Assembly: GCA_052139695.1 (NCBI GenBank) | Contig: JBKQWF010000106.1 | Span: forward strand, 56,203-120,202 | DNA length: 64,000 bases | Source of the DNA: PLGF01 sp052139695 | GTDB lineage: Bacteria > Verrucomicrobiota > Verrucomicrobiia > Limisphaerales > Palsa-1400 | Direction: 5' to 3' | Part shown: positions 36,314 through 44,882 of the stretch, in pieces | Position numbering within the stretch: position 1 is the stretch's first letter | Layout of the letters: every line of letters starts with the position of its first letter | The notes under the pieces: generated by a model | Database searches by the model: none | Seen by the model: the letters and a program-made list of their open reading frames with translations, nothing else | Told to the model about the DNA's origin: nothing | Position numbers and translations under genes: made by a program

Positions 36314-37201
36314 ATGAAAACAAAAACCATGACAAAGGAAAGCGCCGTGGCCACGGGTGGCTTCACCTTGATTGAGTTGCTTGTCGTCATCGCCATCATC
36401 GCGATCCTCGCCGCCATGCTCTTGCCGGCGTTAAGCAGGGCCAAGGACGAGGCCCTGGGAACGTCTTGCTTGAGTAATACGCGGCAAATTGGCCTGGGGG
36501 TCACGATGTACGCCAGTGACAACAAGGAAGTTTACCCAAGTCAGTGGTGGGTGGACGGACCTTATAAAAACTCCCTCGGTCTGGCCTGCGGCGGGGAATG
36601 GCAGACGACGCCGGCCCATCTGCTCGTGCCCTACGGGCTGAATCCCGGCGTATGGGTCTGCCCCAAGAGACAACGCGGGCTGACCTATACAACTCGACCT
36701 GGCACTTGGGACCCATCCATCACCGGTTTTATTTCTTATGGCTTCAATTATCTGGGCCTCTTTGGCGGCTCCGCCGACGAACCGGTGATGTTCAAAGTCA
36801 ACGACGTGTCGCATCCGGCCCAAGTCGTGGCCATTGACGAATGCAACGGCTCCAATAACCCGCAACAAATAGGCGGTACCGTGAGCAATGGGGACGCGGA
36901 CGGGGCCTGGCATGATGATTTTTGGTCGGTCAACTCCTATCCAAACGTGCCCGACTCACATGTGGGGCCCGCTAATTGCCGTATGCAGACGGCGTGGGGC
37001 AAGCACAACAAACGGCTCAACATCATTTATGCCGATGGACATACGACTCCGTCCAAGCCCAGCCAGCTTTTTTGGGGACAATACTATGACATGTTCAAGA
37101 ACAATCCCAGCGGCAGCGAAATGTCACCGGACGGCTACAAGAAGTGGAGCGAACCAGTAAGCGACACCACCTTGGACGCGATTGAATACCTGGTGCCTTG
37201 A
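36314..37201 (+). CDS. Type II pseudopilin-like protein with H-x9-DG signature
   Basis: The 295-residue protein begins with a short basic leader and the class III signal GGFTLIELLVVIAIIAILAA, cut before Phe by a prepilin peptidase and methylated. A long helix (LLPALSRAKDEALGTSCLSN) follows, then a globular part ending in the H-x9-DG motif (HNKRLNIIYADG). Hundreds of such proteins occur in Verrucomicrobiota, Planctomycetota and Lentisphaerota genomes, and their role is unclear; some may belong to type II secretion-like structures. No secretion genes adjoin it. The start ATG 36314 leaves a 15-residue leader; the ATG at 36329 would also work. Confidence 0.9.
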   Translation: MKTKTMTKESAVATGGFTLIELLVVIAIIAILAAMLLPALSRAKDEALGTSCLSNTRQIGLGVTMYASDNKEVYPSQWWVDGPYKNSLGLACGGEWQTTPAHLLVPYGLNPGVWVCPKRQRGLTYTTRPGTWDPSITGFISYGFNYLGLFGGSADEPVMFKVNDVSHPAQVVAIDECNGSNNPQQIGGTVSNGDADGAWHDDFWSVNSYPNVPDSHVGPANCRMQTAWGKHNKRLNIIYADGHTTPSKPSQLFWGQYYDMFKNNPSGSEMSPDGYKKWSEPVSDTTLDAIEYLVP

Positions 37202-37232
37202 ACGAGTTTGTCCTGTCGAATTGCCTCACACA

Positions 37233-37306
37233 TTTGGGCGGCGCGGCAGCGCCGGCAGCGCCGTCCTACCATCTTTTGGTGGGGCGTTGCTGCCGCAACG
37301 CCCAAA
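37233..37306. repeat. Compound palindromic repeat
   Basis: TTTGGGCG (37233-37240) pairs with CGCCCAAA (37299-37306). Between them lie a stem GGCGC-GCGCC, a short ACCA/TGGT stem and a hairpin GGGCGTTGC/GCAACGCCC. The layout of several hairpins in a row resembles the repeat at 37996-38037 and suggests a dispersed element. Confidence 0.6.
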
Positions 37307-37421
37307 TTGACAACATCTTCGGCTGGCGTGTCGTTCTTCCGCGTACGCCAACGGACGGCTCGGTAAAGCGTGCAATCGCCAGAATTTCAGTTTGCAATTG
37401 CCAGCGTGGGTGTAAACTGGC

Positions 37422-37982
37422 GTGGTGAGCGTGCGAACTAACAGCCTTTTCGCAGCGGCGTTGCTGGGCGGGTTCATTGCGGCCTGCAATCAGGAGGCTC
37501 AGCCAGCCAGAGGAGACACCATGAAAATTCATCTCACCTCGACCGCTTTTGCCAACGGCCAGCCGATACCCCACCGGCACGCCTTCGATGACGACAACCT
37601 CTCGCCGGCGTTGCAATGGTCCGAAGTGCCGCCGGCCACAAAAAGCCTCGCGCTGATTTGCGACGACCCTGACGCACCGATGGGCACCTGGGTGCATTGG
37701 GTCGTCTACGACTTGCCTCCAACCGCCGCGGGGCTTTCCGAGGATGTCCCGAAAACGCCGGAGCTGGGTAGCGGCGCGAAGCAGGGCCTGAACGATTTCA
37801 AGCGTCTCGGTTACGGCGGGCCGGCGCCGCCGCCGGGCAAGCCGCACCGCTATTTTTTCAAACTATACGCGCTCGACGTGAACCTTAATCTGAAGTCTGG
37901 ACTGACGAAAAAGGAGTTGCTCAAAGCGATGGAGGGCCATGTCCTGGCCGAAGGACAATTGATGGGAACTTATCAAAGGTAA
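37422..37982 (+). CDS. YbhB/YbcL-family PEBP protein, lipoprotein
   Basis: The 186-residue protein has a lipoprotein signal (AAALLGGFIAAC) followed by the phosphatidylethanolamine-binding fold: FDDDNLSPALQWSEVP, LALICDDPDAPMGTWVHWVV, and YGGPAPPPGKPHRYFFKLYALD. DPDAP and the GxPHRY part line the anion-binding pocket of the family. Bacterial members are called Raf-kinase-inhibitor-like, but no kinase role is established. Translation probably begins at one of two tandem GTG codons (37422, 37425) or GTG 37431. It stands between two palindromic repeats and is not in an obvious operon. Confidence 0.85.
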   Translation: MVSVRTNSLFAAALLGGFIAACNQEAQPARGDTMKIHLTSTAFANGQPIPHRHAFDDDNLSPALQWSEVPPATKSLALICDDPDAPMGTWVHWVVYDLPPTAAGLSEDVPKTPELGSGAKQGLNDFKRLGYGGPAPPPGKPHRYFFKLYALDVNLNLKSGLTKKELLKAMEGHVLAEGQLMGTYQR

Positions 37983-37995
37983 AATTTGGGGCAGG

Positions 37996-38037
37996 GTCGC
38001 CTCGCCGAGGCGACCGGACGGCTCGGCGAGCCGTCCC
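37996..38037. repeat. Double-hairpin repeat, copy 1
   Basis: Two adjacent 10-bp perfect palindromes: GGTCGCCTCG/CGAGGCGACC at 37996-38016 and GGACGGCTCG/CGAGCCGTCC at 38017-38037, with CTACC following. A near-identical copy is at 48497-48551. Both lie between genes. Confidence 0.85.
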
Positions 38038-38052
38038 TACCAACAGATTGCC

Positions 38053-39459
38053 ATGAAAAATCCCTCCGGGTTAAATCAATCAGCTCCCGTCGTTTGCGCC
38101 GTGCTGATGCCACATGCGCCTATTCTCGTTCCGGAAGTCGGCGGCAAAAGAGGCGGCGCAGCGCAGGCGAGTTGTCAGGCGATGCGCGAGGCGGCGGCGT
38201 GCGTGATGAGTTTTCGACCGGAGACGCTTGTGTTGATTTCGCCACACTCACCGCGCCAACGGGGAGCTTTTGGCCTCTGGGCCGGGGAAAACCTTCATGG
38301 CTCGTTTGCCCACTTTGGCGCTTCTCGCGCGCGTATTGAACTCTCCAACGACAAGTCGCTTGGCAAAGCCGTCGTCACCGCGGTCAAAGACCGCAAACTG
38401 GCAACCTGGGCGATTCCGGACCAAGATCTTGATCACGGTGCGTTGGTGCCACTTTGGTTTCTGGCCGAGGCTGGCTGGACCGGCCCCACGATTGTTCTCA
38501 GCCTGGGTTACCCGGAAGATGGCGGGTTGGTTGAAATGGGGGAAGCCATCGCCGCGGCCGCTTACGCTTCCCATCGCCGCATTGCCATCGTCGCGAGCGG
38601 TGATATGAGCCATCGTCTTAAGCCGGACGGCCCTTGTGGTTTTCATCCTCGGGCACAGCAATTTGATGAGACTTTCATTCGTCTCCTCCGCGATGGCGAT
38701 TACCGCGAGATTCGGAACATCGATCCGGAGCTGCGCGACTTGGCGGGGGAAGACGCGGTGGACTCCACTTTGGTCGCGCTTGCGGCCGTGAATTGGGGGA
38801 CCACGGGCCACAAGGTCCTCCATTACGAAGGGCCGTTCGGCGTGGGCTACGGCGTGGCGGTCCTTTTCGCGGAAGAGACAAAGCCGGACGATCCGCAGCT
38901 GTCTTCAGGCCACAACACAAACAGGGAGGGTTTAGTCCTGCCCAGTCTGGCTCGCCAATCTGTCCTGGCGGTGTTGCGGCACCAATCCGAGCTTCCGCCA
39001 GCGGCTGCCGGTCCCTATCTCAGCACGGCACGCGGGGTTTTTGTGACGATACGAACTAAGAACGGCCGGCTGCGGGGTTGCGCCGGGACATTTCTTCCTG
39101 CCTGCCCCAATCTTGTGGTCGAAACCTGGCGTAGCGCGCGCCTGTCGGCGTTTGAGGACTCGCGCTTTCCACCAGTGGCAGCCGATGATTTGCCCAATCT
39201 GTGCTTTGAGGTGAGCGTGCTTCACACATTTGAAACAATTGCTTCGATCGATGAACTCGACCCGGCTCAGTACGGTGTGGTGGTTTCCACCGGGGACGGT
39301 CGTCGCGCTCTGCTGCTGCCGGCCATTGCGGAAATCAAAACGGGCGCGCAACAGGTAAGTCTGGCCCGGAGGAAAGGGGGGATCGGAGCAGAAGAACCCG
39401 TAATGTTGCAGCGTTTCCAGGTGGATCACTTCGAGGAGCAAGATGGAGAGAGGGTATGA
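38053..39459 (+). CDS. AmmeMemoRadiSam proteins B and A fused (MEMO1-like + AMMECR1)
   Basis: The 468-residue chain has a MEMO-type domain at about 12-280. This is the class III extradiol dioxygenase fold with metal-site His21 (MPHAPILVP) and His65 (ISPHSPRQ), plus ASGDMSHRL. An AMMECR1 domain follows at about 295-465 (ARQSVLAVLR, RGVFVTIRTKNGRLRGCAGT, FEVSVLHTFETI, VVVSTGDGRRALLLP). In many prokaryotes these occur as separate genes beside a radical SAM gene; here the first two are joined. The biochemical role of the system is still not defined. The stop overlaps the ATG of the radical SAM gene (ATGA), so the set is co-translated. Confidence 0.9.
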   Translation: MKNPSGLNQSAPVVCAVLMPHAPILVPEVGGKRGGAAQASCQAMREAAACVMSFRPETLVLISPHSPRQRGAFGLWAGENLHGSFAHFGASRARIELSNDKSLGKAVVTAVKDRKLATWAIPDQDLDHGALVPLWFLAEAGWTGPTIVLSLGYPEDGGLVEMGEAIAAAAYASHRRIAIVASGDMSHRLKPDGPCGFHPRAQQFDETFIRLLRDGDYREIRNIDPELRDLAGEDAVDSTLVALAAVNWGTTGHKVLHYEGPFGVGYGVAVLFAEETKPDDPQLSSGHNTNREGLVLPSLARQSVLAVLRHQSELPPAAAGPYLSTARGVFVTIRTKNGRLRGCAGTFLPACPNLVVETWRSARLSAFEDSRFPPVAADDLPNLCFEVSVLHTFETIASIDELDPAQYGVVVSTGDGRRALLLPAIAEIKTGAQQVSLARRKGGIGAEEPVMLQRFQVDHFEEQDGERV

Positions 39460-40541
39460 ATGCCGCCACCGCTCCGTCCCTTTATCCGGCCCGATGGTGG
39501 CAGCCATTGCCTGATGGGCGAATCGTGTGCCAGGCCTGTCCGCGGCTGTGCAAACTTCAAGCCGGCCAGCGGGGGTTCTGCTTTGTGCGCCAAAACGTTG
39601 AAGGCCGGATGGTCCTCACCACTTACGGCCGCAGCAGTGGTTTCTGCGTTGATCCGATTGAAAAGAAACCGTTGAACCATTTTTATCCGGGCAGCAGCGT
39701 GCTTTCCTTCGGAACGGCGGGCTGCAACCTGGGCTGCCGCTTCTGTCAAAACTGGGACATCAGCAAGGCGCGGGAGTTTGACCGGTTGGCGGACCAGGCC
39801 ACGCCGGAAACCATCGCCGCCAGCGCGCGCCGTTTGAGCTGCCGGTCTGTCGCGTTCACCTACAATGATCCGGTGATCTTTGCCGAATACGCCATGGACG
39901 TGGCCGATGCCTGCCGCCAGGCCGGGGTGGCGGCGGTGGCCGTCACGGCGGGTTATATGACGGACGATTCGCGGCCCGAATTCTGCCGGCACATCGACGC
40001 GGCGAATGTGGATTTGAAAGGGTTTACCGAAGAGTTTTATCACCGCCAGTGCTATGGCCAGCTTGCGCCCGTGCTCGACACTTTGAAGTATTTGCGGCAA
40101 GAAACCAAGGTCTGGTTGGAGGTGACCACTTTGCTGATTCCGGGCGAAAACGACAGCGAGGCGGAAATTGAAAAAGCTTCCGACTGGTTTGCCGCCAACC
40201 TTGGGCCTGACGTGCCCTGGCATTTCACCGCGTTTCATCCCGATTACAAGATGCTGGATAAGCCGCGCACGCCTTCGGCGACGCTGACGCGGGCGCGTGC
40301 CATCGCTCGCGCAAAAGGCCTGCGCTACGTCTTTACCGGCAACGTCCATGATCGCGAGGGGAGCAGCACCTGGTGTCCGGGCTGCGGCCAAAGATTGGTC
40401 GAGCGCGATTGGTATGTTCTGGGCGAGTGGCGTCTCCACGGCAACCGCTGCGACCGTTGCGGGTTCGAAATCGCCGGTCATTTTGACAGCAAACCTGGCC
40501 GCTGGGGCGGTCGCCGGCTGCCCGTGCGTTTGAGCGTCTAA
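39456..40541 (+). CDS. amrS: AmmeMemoRadiSam system radical SAM enzyme
   Basis: The 361-residue enzyme carries the radical SAM cluster motif at Cys90, Cys94 and Cys97 (GTAGCNLGCRFCQNW). Upstream Cys-rich segments (CQACPRLCKLQAGQRGFCFV) give the PflA-like start, and a zinc-ribbon-like C-terminus has CPGCGQRL and CDRCGFEIAGHFD. It makes a 5'-deoxyadenosyl radical from S-adenosylmethionine; the substrate in this family is unknown, and glycyl-radical activation has been suggested because of the PflA likeness. It directly follows its two partner domains with a 4-bp overlap. Confidence 0.92.
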   Translation: MNAATAPSLYPARWWQPLPDGRIVCQACPRLCKLQAGQRGFCFVRQNVEGRMVLTTYGRSSGFCVDPIEKKPLNHFYPGSSVLSFGTAGCNLGCRFCQNWDISKAREFDRLADQATPETIAASARRLSCRSVAFTYNDPVIFAEYAMDVADACRQAGVAAVAVTAGYMTDDSRPEFCRHIDAANVDLKGFTEEFYHRQCYGQLAPVLDTLKYLRQETKVWLEVTTLLIPGENDSEAEIEKASDWFAANLGPDVPWHFTAFHPDYKMLDKPRTPSATLTRARAIARAKGLRYVFTGNVHDREGSSTWCPGCGQRLVERDWYVLGEWRLHGNRCDRCGFEIAGHFDSKPGRWGGRRLPVRLSV

Positions 40542-40548
40542 GGAGCCG

Positions 40549-40920
40549 TCAATCCTTGCTGGAGGGCGTCTCGCTGGCGGACTCGATCATTTCCCAGAAC
40601 TTGGGGTTTTCCTGCAAGGCTTCGTCCTCGCCGGTGGGCAGGCTGGAGCGGAAGAGGAAATCCTTGAGCGTGTTGCGGCTGAGGATGCGATGCACGACCA
40701 CGCCGAGGGAATGCCGCTGAAAATAGACCCGGTATTCGCCCAGGCGAAAACGATGCAGCGTCTTGCCGGCGCGCTCCAACCGGCCGAAATGGTTGGGGTC
40801 GCTCTGCATCACTTCGTGCGGCAGGCCGCGGAATTCTCCGAGAATGTGCAGTTGCAATTCGCGCGGCATTTTGGCCAATTCCGCCGCGCTCGTGGGGTTG
40901 AAAATGATCTGGAACTGCAT
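40549..40920 (-). CDS. RelE/ParE-like protein without a neighbouring antitoxin
   Basis: From ATG 40920 the 123-residue product has the RelE/ParE pattern: a first strand FQIIFNPTSAAELAKMP, a helix pair, then GKTLHRFRLGEYRVYFQRH and VVVHRILSRNTLKDFL. The Arg and Tyr positions used for mRNA cleavage in RelE appear partly kept. An acidic tail of about 30 residues follows (GEDEALQENPKFWEMIESA), unusual for a bare toxin and possibly a built-in antidote or a sign of a different role. No antitoxin gene lies next to it. It sits downstream of rsmD by 34 bp and may be a stable member of that operon. Confidence 0.7.
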   Translation of the reverse strand: MQFQIIFNPTSAAELAKMPRELQLHILGEFRGLPHEVMQSDPNHFGRLERAGKTLHRFRLGEYRVYFQRHSLGVVVHRILSRNTLKDFLFRSSLPTGEDEALQENPKFWEMIESASETPSSKD

Positions 40921-40954
40921 GGACTCATTGTAGGGTTTTGAATTCAAAGTTCAA

Positions 40955-41542
40955 TCAGGAAGGGCTTTTCGGCCTTTGCAGAAAACGGATGACGTTGTCG
41001 CCGTGTTTGAGCATTTTGGATTCTTCCCAGGCTGGCGGAAGGCTCAACGTGTCTCGCTTGGTGTGCCCGAGAATAAAGAGGCCGCCGGGACGCAACAAAG
41101 CGGGCAGGGCCGTTTCGTCGAGCAGTTGCTGCGCGAAGGAGGTGGAGCGGCGGGCCTGGTTTTTCTCGCCCCAAGGCGGGTCCGCCAGGATGAGATCGAA
41201 TTGCTGGCCCTCCCCAGCCAGCGCCCGGATGGCGGTGAACGCGTCACGCGTCTGGATGGCCAAAGCAGCAGCCGGAAGACGCGACTGAACAAGATTCTCG
41301 CGAATAAACTCCGCGTGGCGGCTGGATTTTTCGACGCAGAGGGCCTGCGTGGCGCCGCGGCTCAGGCATTCCAGGCTGAGCGCACCGGTGCCGGCGAATA
41401 ATTCCAGGACGCGCGCCCCGCCCACTCGCTGGCCAAGGCTGTTGAAGATGGCCTGGCGAACCAGGTCGGGCGTAGGGCGGACTTCAAAGCCTTTGGGGGC
41501 GCGAAGAATCACGCCCCCGGCCCTGCCCGCGATGATGCGCAT
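40955..41542 (-). CDS. rsmD: 16S rRNA (guanine966-N2)-methyltransferase
   Basis: The 195-residue protein opens with MRIIAGRAGG and RPTPDLVRQAIFNSL, the RsmD start. It has the SAM-binding motif VLELFAGTGALSLECLSRGA and the catalytic DPPW in LILADPPWGEK. It methylates G966 of 16S rRNA during 30S assembly. The length is normal. It begins 6 bp after the GAPDH stop on the same strand, an arrangement that suggests co-transcription with that housekeeping gene. Confidence 0.93.
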   Translation of the reverse strand: MRIIAGRAGGVILRAPKGFEVRPTPDLVRQAIFNSLGQRVGGARVLELFAGTGALSLECLSRGATQALCVEKSSRHAEFIRENLVQSRLPAAALAIQTRDAFTAIRALAGEGQQFDLILADPPWGEKNQARRSTSFAQQLLDETALPALLRPGGLFILGHTKRDTLSLPPAWEESKMLKHGDNVIRFLQRPKSPS

Positions 41543-41548
41543 GGAGGA

Positions 41549-42598
41549 TTAAATCCCCTTGCTAATCATGTATTTGACCAAGTCGGCAACGCGGCAGCTA
41601 TAGCCCCATTCGTTGTCATACCAACTGATCAATTTGAAGAACCGTTTATTCAGCTCAATACCGGAGCCTTCGTCGAAAATGGAGGAGGATGACGAATGGA
41701 TGAAATCACTGCTCACCACTTCGTCCTCAGTGTACTCCAGAATGCCTTTCAGATAGGTCTCGCTGGCCTTTTTCATGGCGGCGGCGATTTCCGCGTAGCT
41801 GGTGTCCTTGACGGTGCGCACGGTCAAATCGACGCACGATGAAGTGGGCACCGGGATACGGAAGGCCATGCCGGTCAACTTGCCTTTGACCTCGGCGCAG
41901 ACCAGGCCGACAGCCTTGGCGGCGCCGGTGGTCGAGGGGATCGTGTTGATGGCCGCGCTGCGTCCACCCTTCCAATCCTTTTTGCTCGGGCCATCCACGA
42001 CTTTTTGCGTGGCAGTGTAGGCATGAATCGTGGTCATCAGGCCTTCTTCGATGCCGAAGCCTTCTTTTAGCAGCACATGGACAACTGGCGCGAGGCAATT
42101 GGTGGTGCAGGAGGCGTTGGAGATGATCCTGTGCTTGGCGGGATCGTACTTCTCATGATTGACGCCCATCACCACGGTGATGTCCTCGTTCTTGGCGGGG
42201 GCCGAGATGATGACCTTTTTCGCGCCGGCGGCCAGATGGCCCTTGGACTTTTCGCCATCGGTGAACAGGCCGGTGGATTCAATGACCAAATCGACGCCCA
42301 GTTGCTTCCAAGGCAGGCCGGACGGGTCCTTGGCGCTGACGACACGGATGTCGTGGCCATCGACGATTAAAATATCGTCGTCGGGGTGCGCCGGGTCCGA
42401 CTTGCGGGAAGAAACCTGGCCGCGATAACGGCCTTGGGTGGAGTCGTATTTCAGGAGGTAAGCCAGATTGTCCGCCGGAACGATATCGCCGACCGCGACC
42501 ACTTCGACATCCTTGCCGATCATGCCTTGTTCGGCGATGGCGCGGAAAACGAGTCGTCCGATGCGTCCAAATCCATTGATTGCAACTTTAACTGCCAT
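41549..42598 (-). CDS. gap: Glyceraldehyde-3-phosphate dehydrogenase, type I
   Basis: The 349-residue enzyme has the NAD-binding start VAINGFGRIGRLVFRA, the active-site Cys164 in SNASCTTNCLAP, the following TTIHAYTATQ His, and the terminal SWYDNEWGYSCRV. It catalyses the phosphorylating oxidation of glyceraldehyde 3-phosphate in glycolysis or its reverse. An Asp at residue 38 region (VGDIV) does not clearly fix NAD against NADP use. Length is slightly above the usual 335 because of a short insertion near SSRKSDPAHPDDD. No other glycolysis gene is in the window. Confidence 0.95.
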   Translation of the reverse strand: MAVKVAINGFGRIGRLVFRAIAEQGMIGKDVEVVAVGDIVPADNLAYLLKYDSTQGRYRGQVSSRKSDPAHPDDDILIVDGHDIRVVSAKDPSGLPWKQLGVDLVIESTGLFTDGEKSKGHLAAGAKKVIISAPAKNEDITVVMGVNHEKYDPAKHRIISNASCTTNCLAPVVHVLLKEGFGIEEGLMTTIHAYTATQKVVDGPSKKDWKGGRSAAINTIPSTTGAAKAVGLVCAEVKGKLTGMAFRIPVPTSSCVDLTVRTVKDTSYAEIAAAMKKASETYLKGILEYTEDEVVSSDFIHSSSSSIFDEGSGIELNKRFFKLISWYDNEWGYSCRVADLVKYMISKGI

Positions 42599-42672
42599 AA
42601 GTATTACTTTCTTTTTTAATTCGGATGATTGCCCGAAGTTAATTACGAGTTTTACCGGTCAACCCTCCAGGG

Positions 42673-44019
42673 TCAATGAAATTTGATCAGGAGGGCGTTG
42701 GCCAGCAGGGTCACGATCAGCCCGACCAAACCGACGAGGGTTTCGCACCAGGTCCAGGTGCGAAAGGTCTGGGCGACCGTCAGATTAAGGCAATCTTTAA
42801 CGATCCAGAACCCGCCATCGTTGAGATGGGAGAGAAAAAGTGACCCGCAGCCGATGGCGCAAATGGCCAATTCGGTATTGGTACCCGGGTTTTGCGCCAG
42901 AACAGGGACCATCAGGGCGGACGCGGAGGTGATTGCGACGGTGGCCGAGCCAGTTGCAACACGAATAAACGCGGAAACCATCCATCCGTAGAGCAAGGGC
43001 GAAAGATGGGCGGCGCTGGCCATCGCCCCGAGAGCATCGGCCACCCCGGCTTTTTGCAGGACGCGGGCAAACCCGCCGCCCCCCCCGACAATCAAAATAG
43101 TCATTCCAACTCCGGCAATGGCGGATTCAGAAAATCGCAATAATTGCTTGAGGGTGAGGCCGCAATTGAGGCCCAGCGACCAATGAGCAAACAACACCGC
43201 AATGAACAAGGCCATGGTGGGATTACCGATAAAGTCAGCGATGTCCCGCACCCGCCCTTTCTCGAGCGTTAAGTCGGCCACTGTGGCCACGAGCATGAGT
43301 CCCACCGGGAGCAACATGGAGAAGAAGGTTAGCCAAAAGCCGGGAAAACGGGCGCCGGGATGGAGAGCGGCTGCTTCGCCCACCGCGCCGGTGACATTGA
43401 GGCGGCGGCAGGCGAGCCGGGCAAAGATCGGACCGGCGACCGCGGCGGTGGGAATGCCGACGACAAAACCCCAGATCAGGACCATGCCGGCGTTGGCGTG
43501 GAGCAGGTTGATCGCCACGACGGGACCGGGGTGCGGTGGCATCAGGCCGTGCATGACAGAGAGAAAGGCGAGCATCGGCAGCGCCAATTGCAGAAAAGGC
43601 TTTTTGGTCTCGCGCGCCAGGGTATTGAGAATCGGTGTCAGAAGAATGAGGCCGACGGCAAACCAGGTGGTCAGCCCCACCACCATGGCGAGGGCCATAA
43701 TGCACCAGCTAATGCGTTCGCGGCCAAAGAAGGCGGCGAACCGTTTGGCCAGCACTTCCGCCCCGCGCGATTGGGCCAGGAGCGTGCCTAGCATCGTGCC
43801 GAGGCCGATGACCGCAGCCGTGCCAGCCAGGGTGCTGCCAAGCCCATCCTGGAACGACTGTAAGATCATCAACATCGGTTTGCTCGCGCCCGCTCCGACA
43901 AAGAGCGCGGCGGCGAGCAGTGCCAGGAATGGATTGAGGCGGACGGCAGTAATAAGAACGACCAAAACGCCAATCCCCGCCAAAGCGGTCAGGATGAGCA
44001 GCAGGTTTGGGGCTATCAT
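42673..44019 (-). CDS. GntP-family gluconate/organic-acid permease
   Basis: From ATG 44019 the 448-residue protein has about twelve to fourteen hydrophobic helices and the GntP-family landmarks: LLAQSRGAEVLAKRF, LPMLAFLSVMHGLMPPHPGPV, ATGSATVAITSASALMVPV and SLFLSHLNDGGFWIVKD. Members import gluconate, other sugar acids or short hydroxy acids with protons. The substrate is not clear from context, since no gluconate kinase or dehydrogenase is near; the nearest gene downstream is GAPDH, 74 bp away. An upstream extension of the frame (to 44106) is not family-like. Confidence 0.88.
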   Translation of the reverse strand: MIAPNLLLILTALAGIGVLVVLITAVRLNPFLALLAAALFVGAGASKPMLMILQSFQDGLGSTLAGTAAVIGLGTMLGTLLAQSRGAEVLAKRFAAFFGRERISWCIMALAMVVGLTTWFAVGLILLTPILNTLARETKKPFLQLALPMLAFLSVMHGLMPPHPGPVVAINLLHANAGMVLIWGFVVGIPTAAVAGPIFARLACRRLNVTGAVGEAAALHPGARFPGFWLTFFSMLLPVGLMLVATVADLTLEKGRVRDIADFIGNPTMALFIAVLFAHWSLGLNCGLTLKQLLRFSESAIAGVGMTILIVGGGGGFARVLQKAGVADALGAMASAAHLSPLLYGWMVSAFIRVATGSATVAITSASALMVPVLAQNPGTNTELAICAIGCGSLFLSHLNDGGFWIVKDCLNLTVAQTFRTWTWCETLVGLVGLIVTLLANALLIKFH

Positions 44020-44882
44020 AAGAATTTCCGCGTGCCGCGCGGGGAGAGAAAGCCAAGGCCATGGATCATGCGCGGCGATATTAGGACCCAGCGTAAGCCG
44101 TTTCAACGCCGGATTTGAGAAGCGACTTTACGGAACGGATTTCAGCCACAACAAGAGCGGTGGGTCTTAGCCGTGTCCCATGCAGTAACGCTGGTGGAAT
44201 TCAACGCAAAGGCACCGCGCGGCGAGCCGCAACCCAAATTCCACCACGATCACGAAGGGCACGAAGAAAAAAAGGTTCGGATTTTTCTTTTCAAGACTTC
44301 GTGACCTTCGGGGTAGAGAAGTTTTCTCAGGAACGAGCCAGCCGTAGCGCGCAGAGACGCAGAGCGCGCAGAGAAAAACATTGCCAAGAATGCGAATTCT
44401 TCGGATTTGCACGGCGAAGACGACAAGGCGCAAAGAAGATAGACCCTGGCCATCCGGGTCACCTAACGGTGAGCGTTGGTCTGGGAACCATTTTCGCCTT
44501 GTTCCGTTGCCGTGCAATTTCAAAGAACTCGTCATTTTTGGCAAAATTTTTCCACCACAACTAGGGCGAGAGATTTTGACAGGATGAACAGGATGAACAG
44601 GATTCAGAAAAAGCGAACTGTGCGATCCTTATCCTGTAAATCCTGTTCATCCTGTCAAAAAGGCCTTTTCTCCCAGGAATGAGCAAACCCGCGGAGAGCG
44701 CAACGAGAAGAATCCTGCCAAGAATGAAGAGCAGAGGACGCGGAGAGACTTTCCTTCTTTTGTTTTACTCCGCGCGCTCTGTGCGCGATCCCTGGGCAAA
44801 GGGGAATTTGGTTGCGGCATGAGCCGGGCCGCGCCCTCTGTGCCCGCGCGATTTCTCGCTTCTTCCTTGCCCGGCGCCGGGC
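44020..44882. other. Gene-free stretch of decayed repeats
   Basis: No supported gene. The sequence is rich in short degenerate motifs (CACGAAGGGCACGAAG near 44248, GCGCAGAGACGCAGAGCGC near 44349) and holds the long inverted repeat at 44574-44660. Open frames here have no family likeness. It reads like accumulated intergenic debris next to the pseudogene that follows. Confidence 0.6.
44574..44660. repeat. Inverted repeat with AGGATGAACAGGAT arms
   Basis: Arms of 21 bp (44574-44594 and 44640-44660) are perfect reverse complements, built on GACAGGATGAACAGGAT, with a 45-bp spacer. The spacer edges also contain related ACAGGAT/ATCCTGT steps. There is no open frame between the arms, so it may be a minimal non-autonomous element or a dispersed palindrome. 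Confidence 0.8.

Noticed and set aside
36094..36525. 143-codon minus-strand frame covering the pseudopilin leader and its upstream region
   Set aside because: Half of it is the antisense of the prepilin helix; the rest has no recognisable pattern or ribosome site.
39426..40481. 351-codon minus-strand open frame over the radical SAM gene
   Set aside because: Antisense shadow of a gene with a complete CxxxCxxC cluster motif.
44240..44420. Short degenerate repeats as a CRISPR array
   Set aside because: The units are neither equal in length nor evenly spaced, and there are no cas genes.
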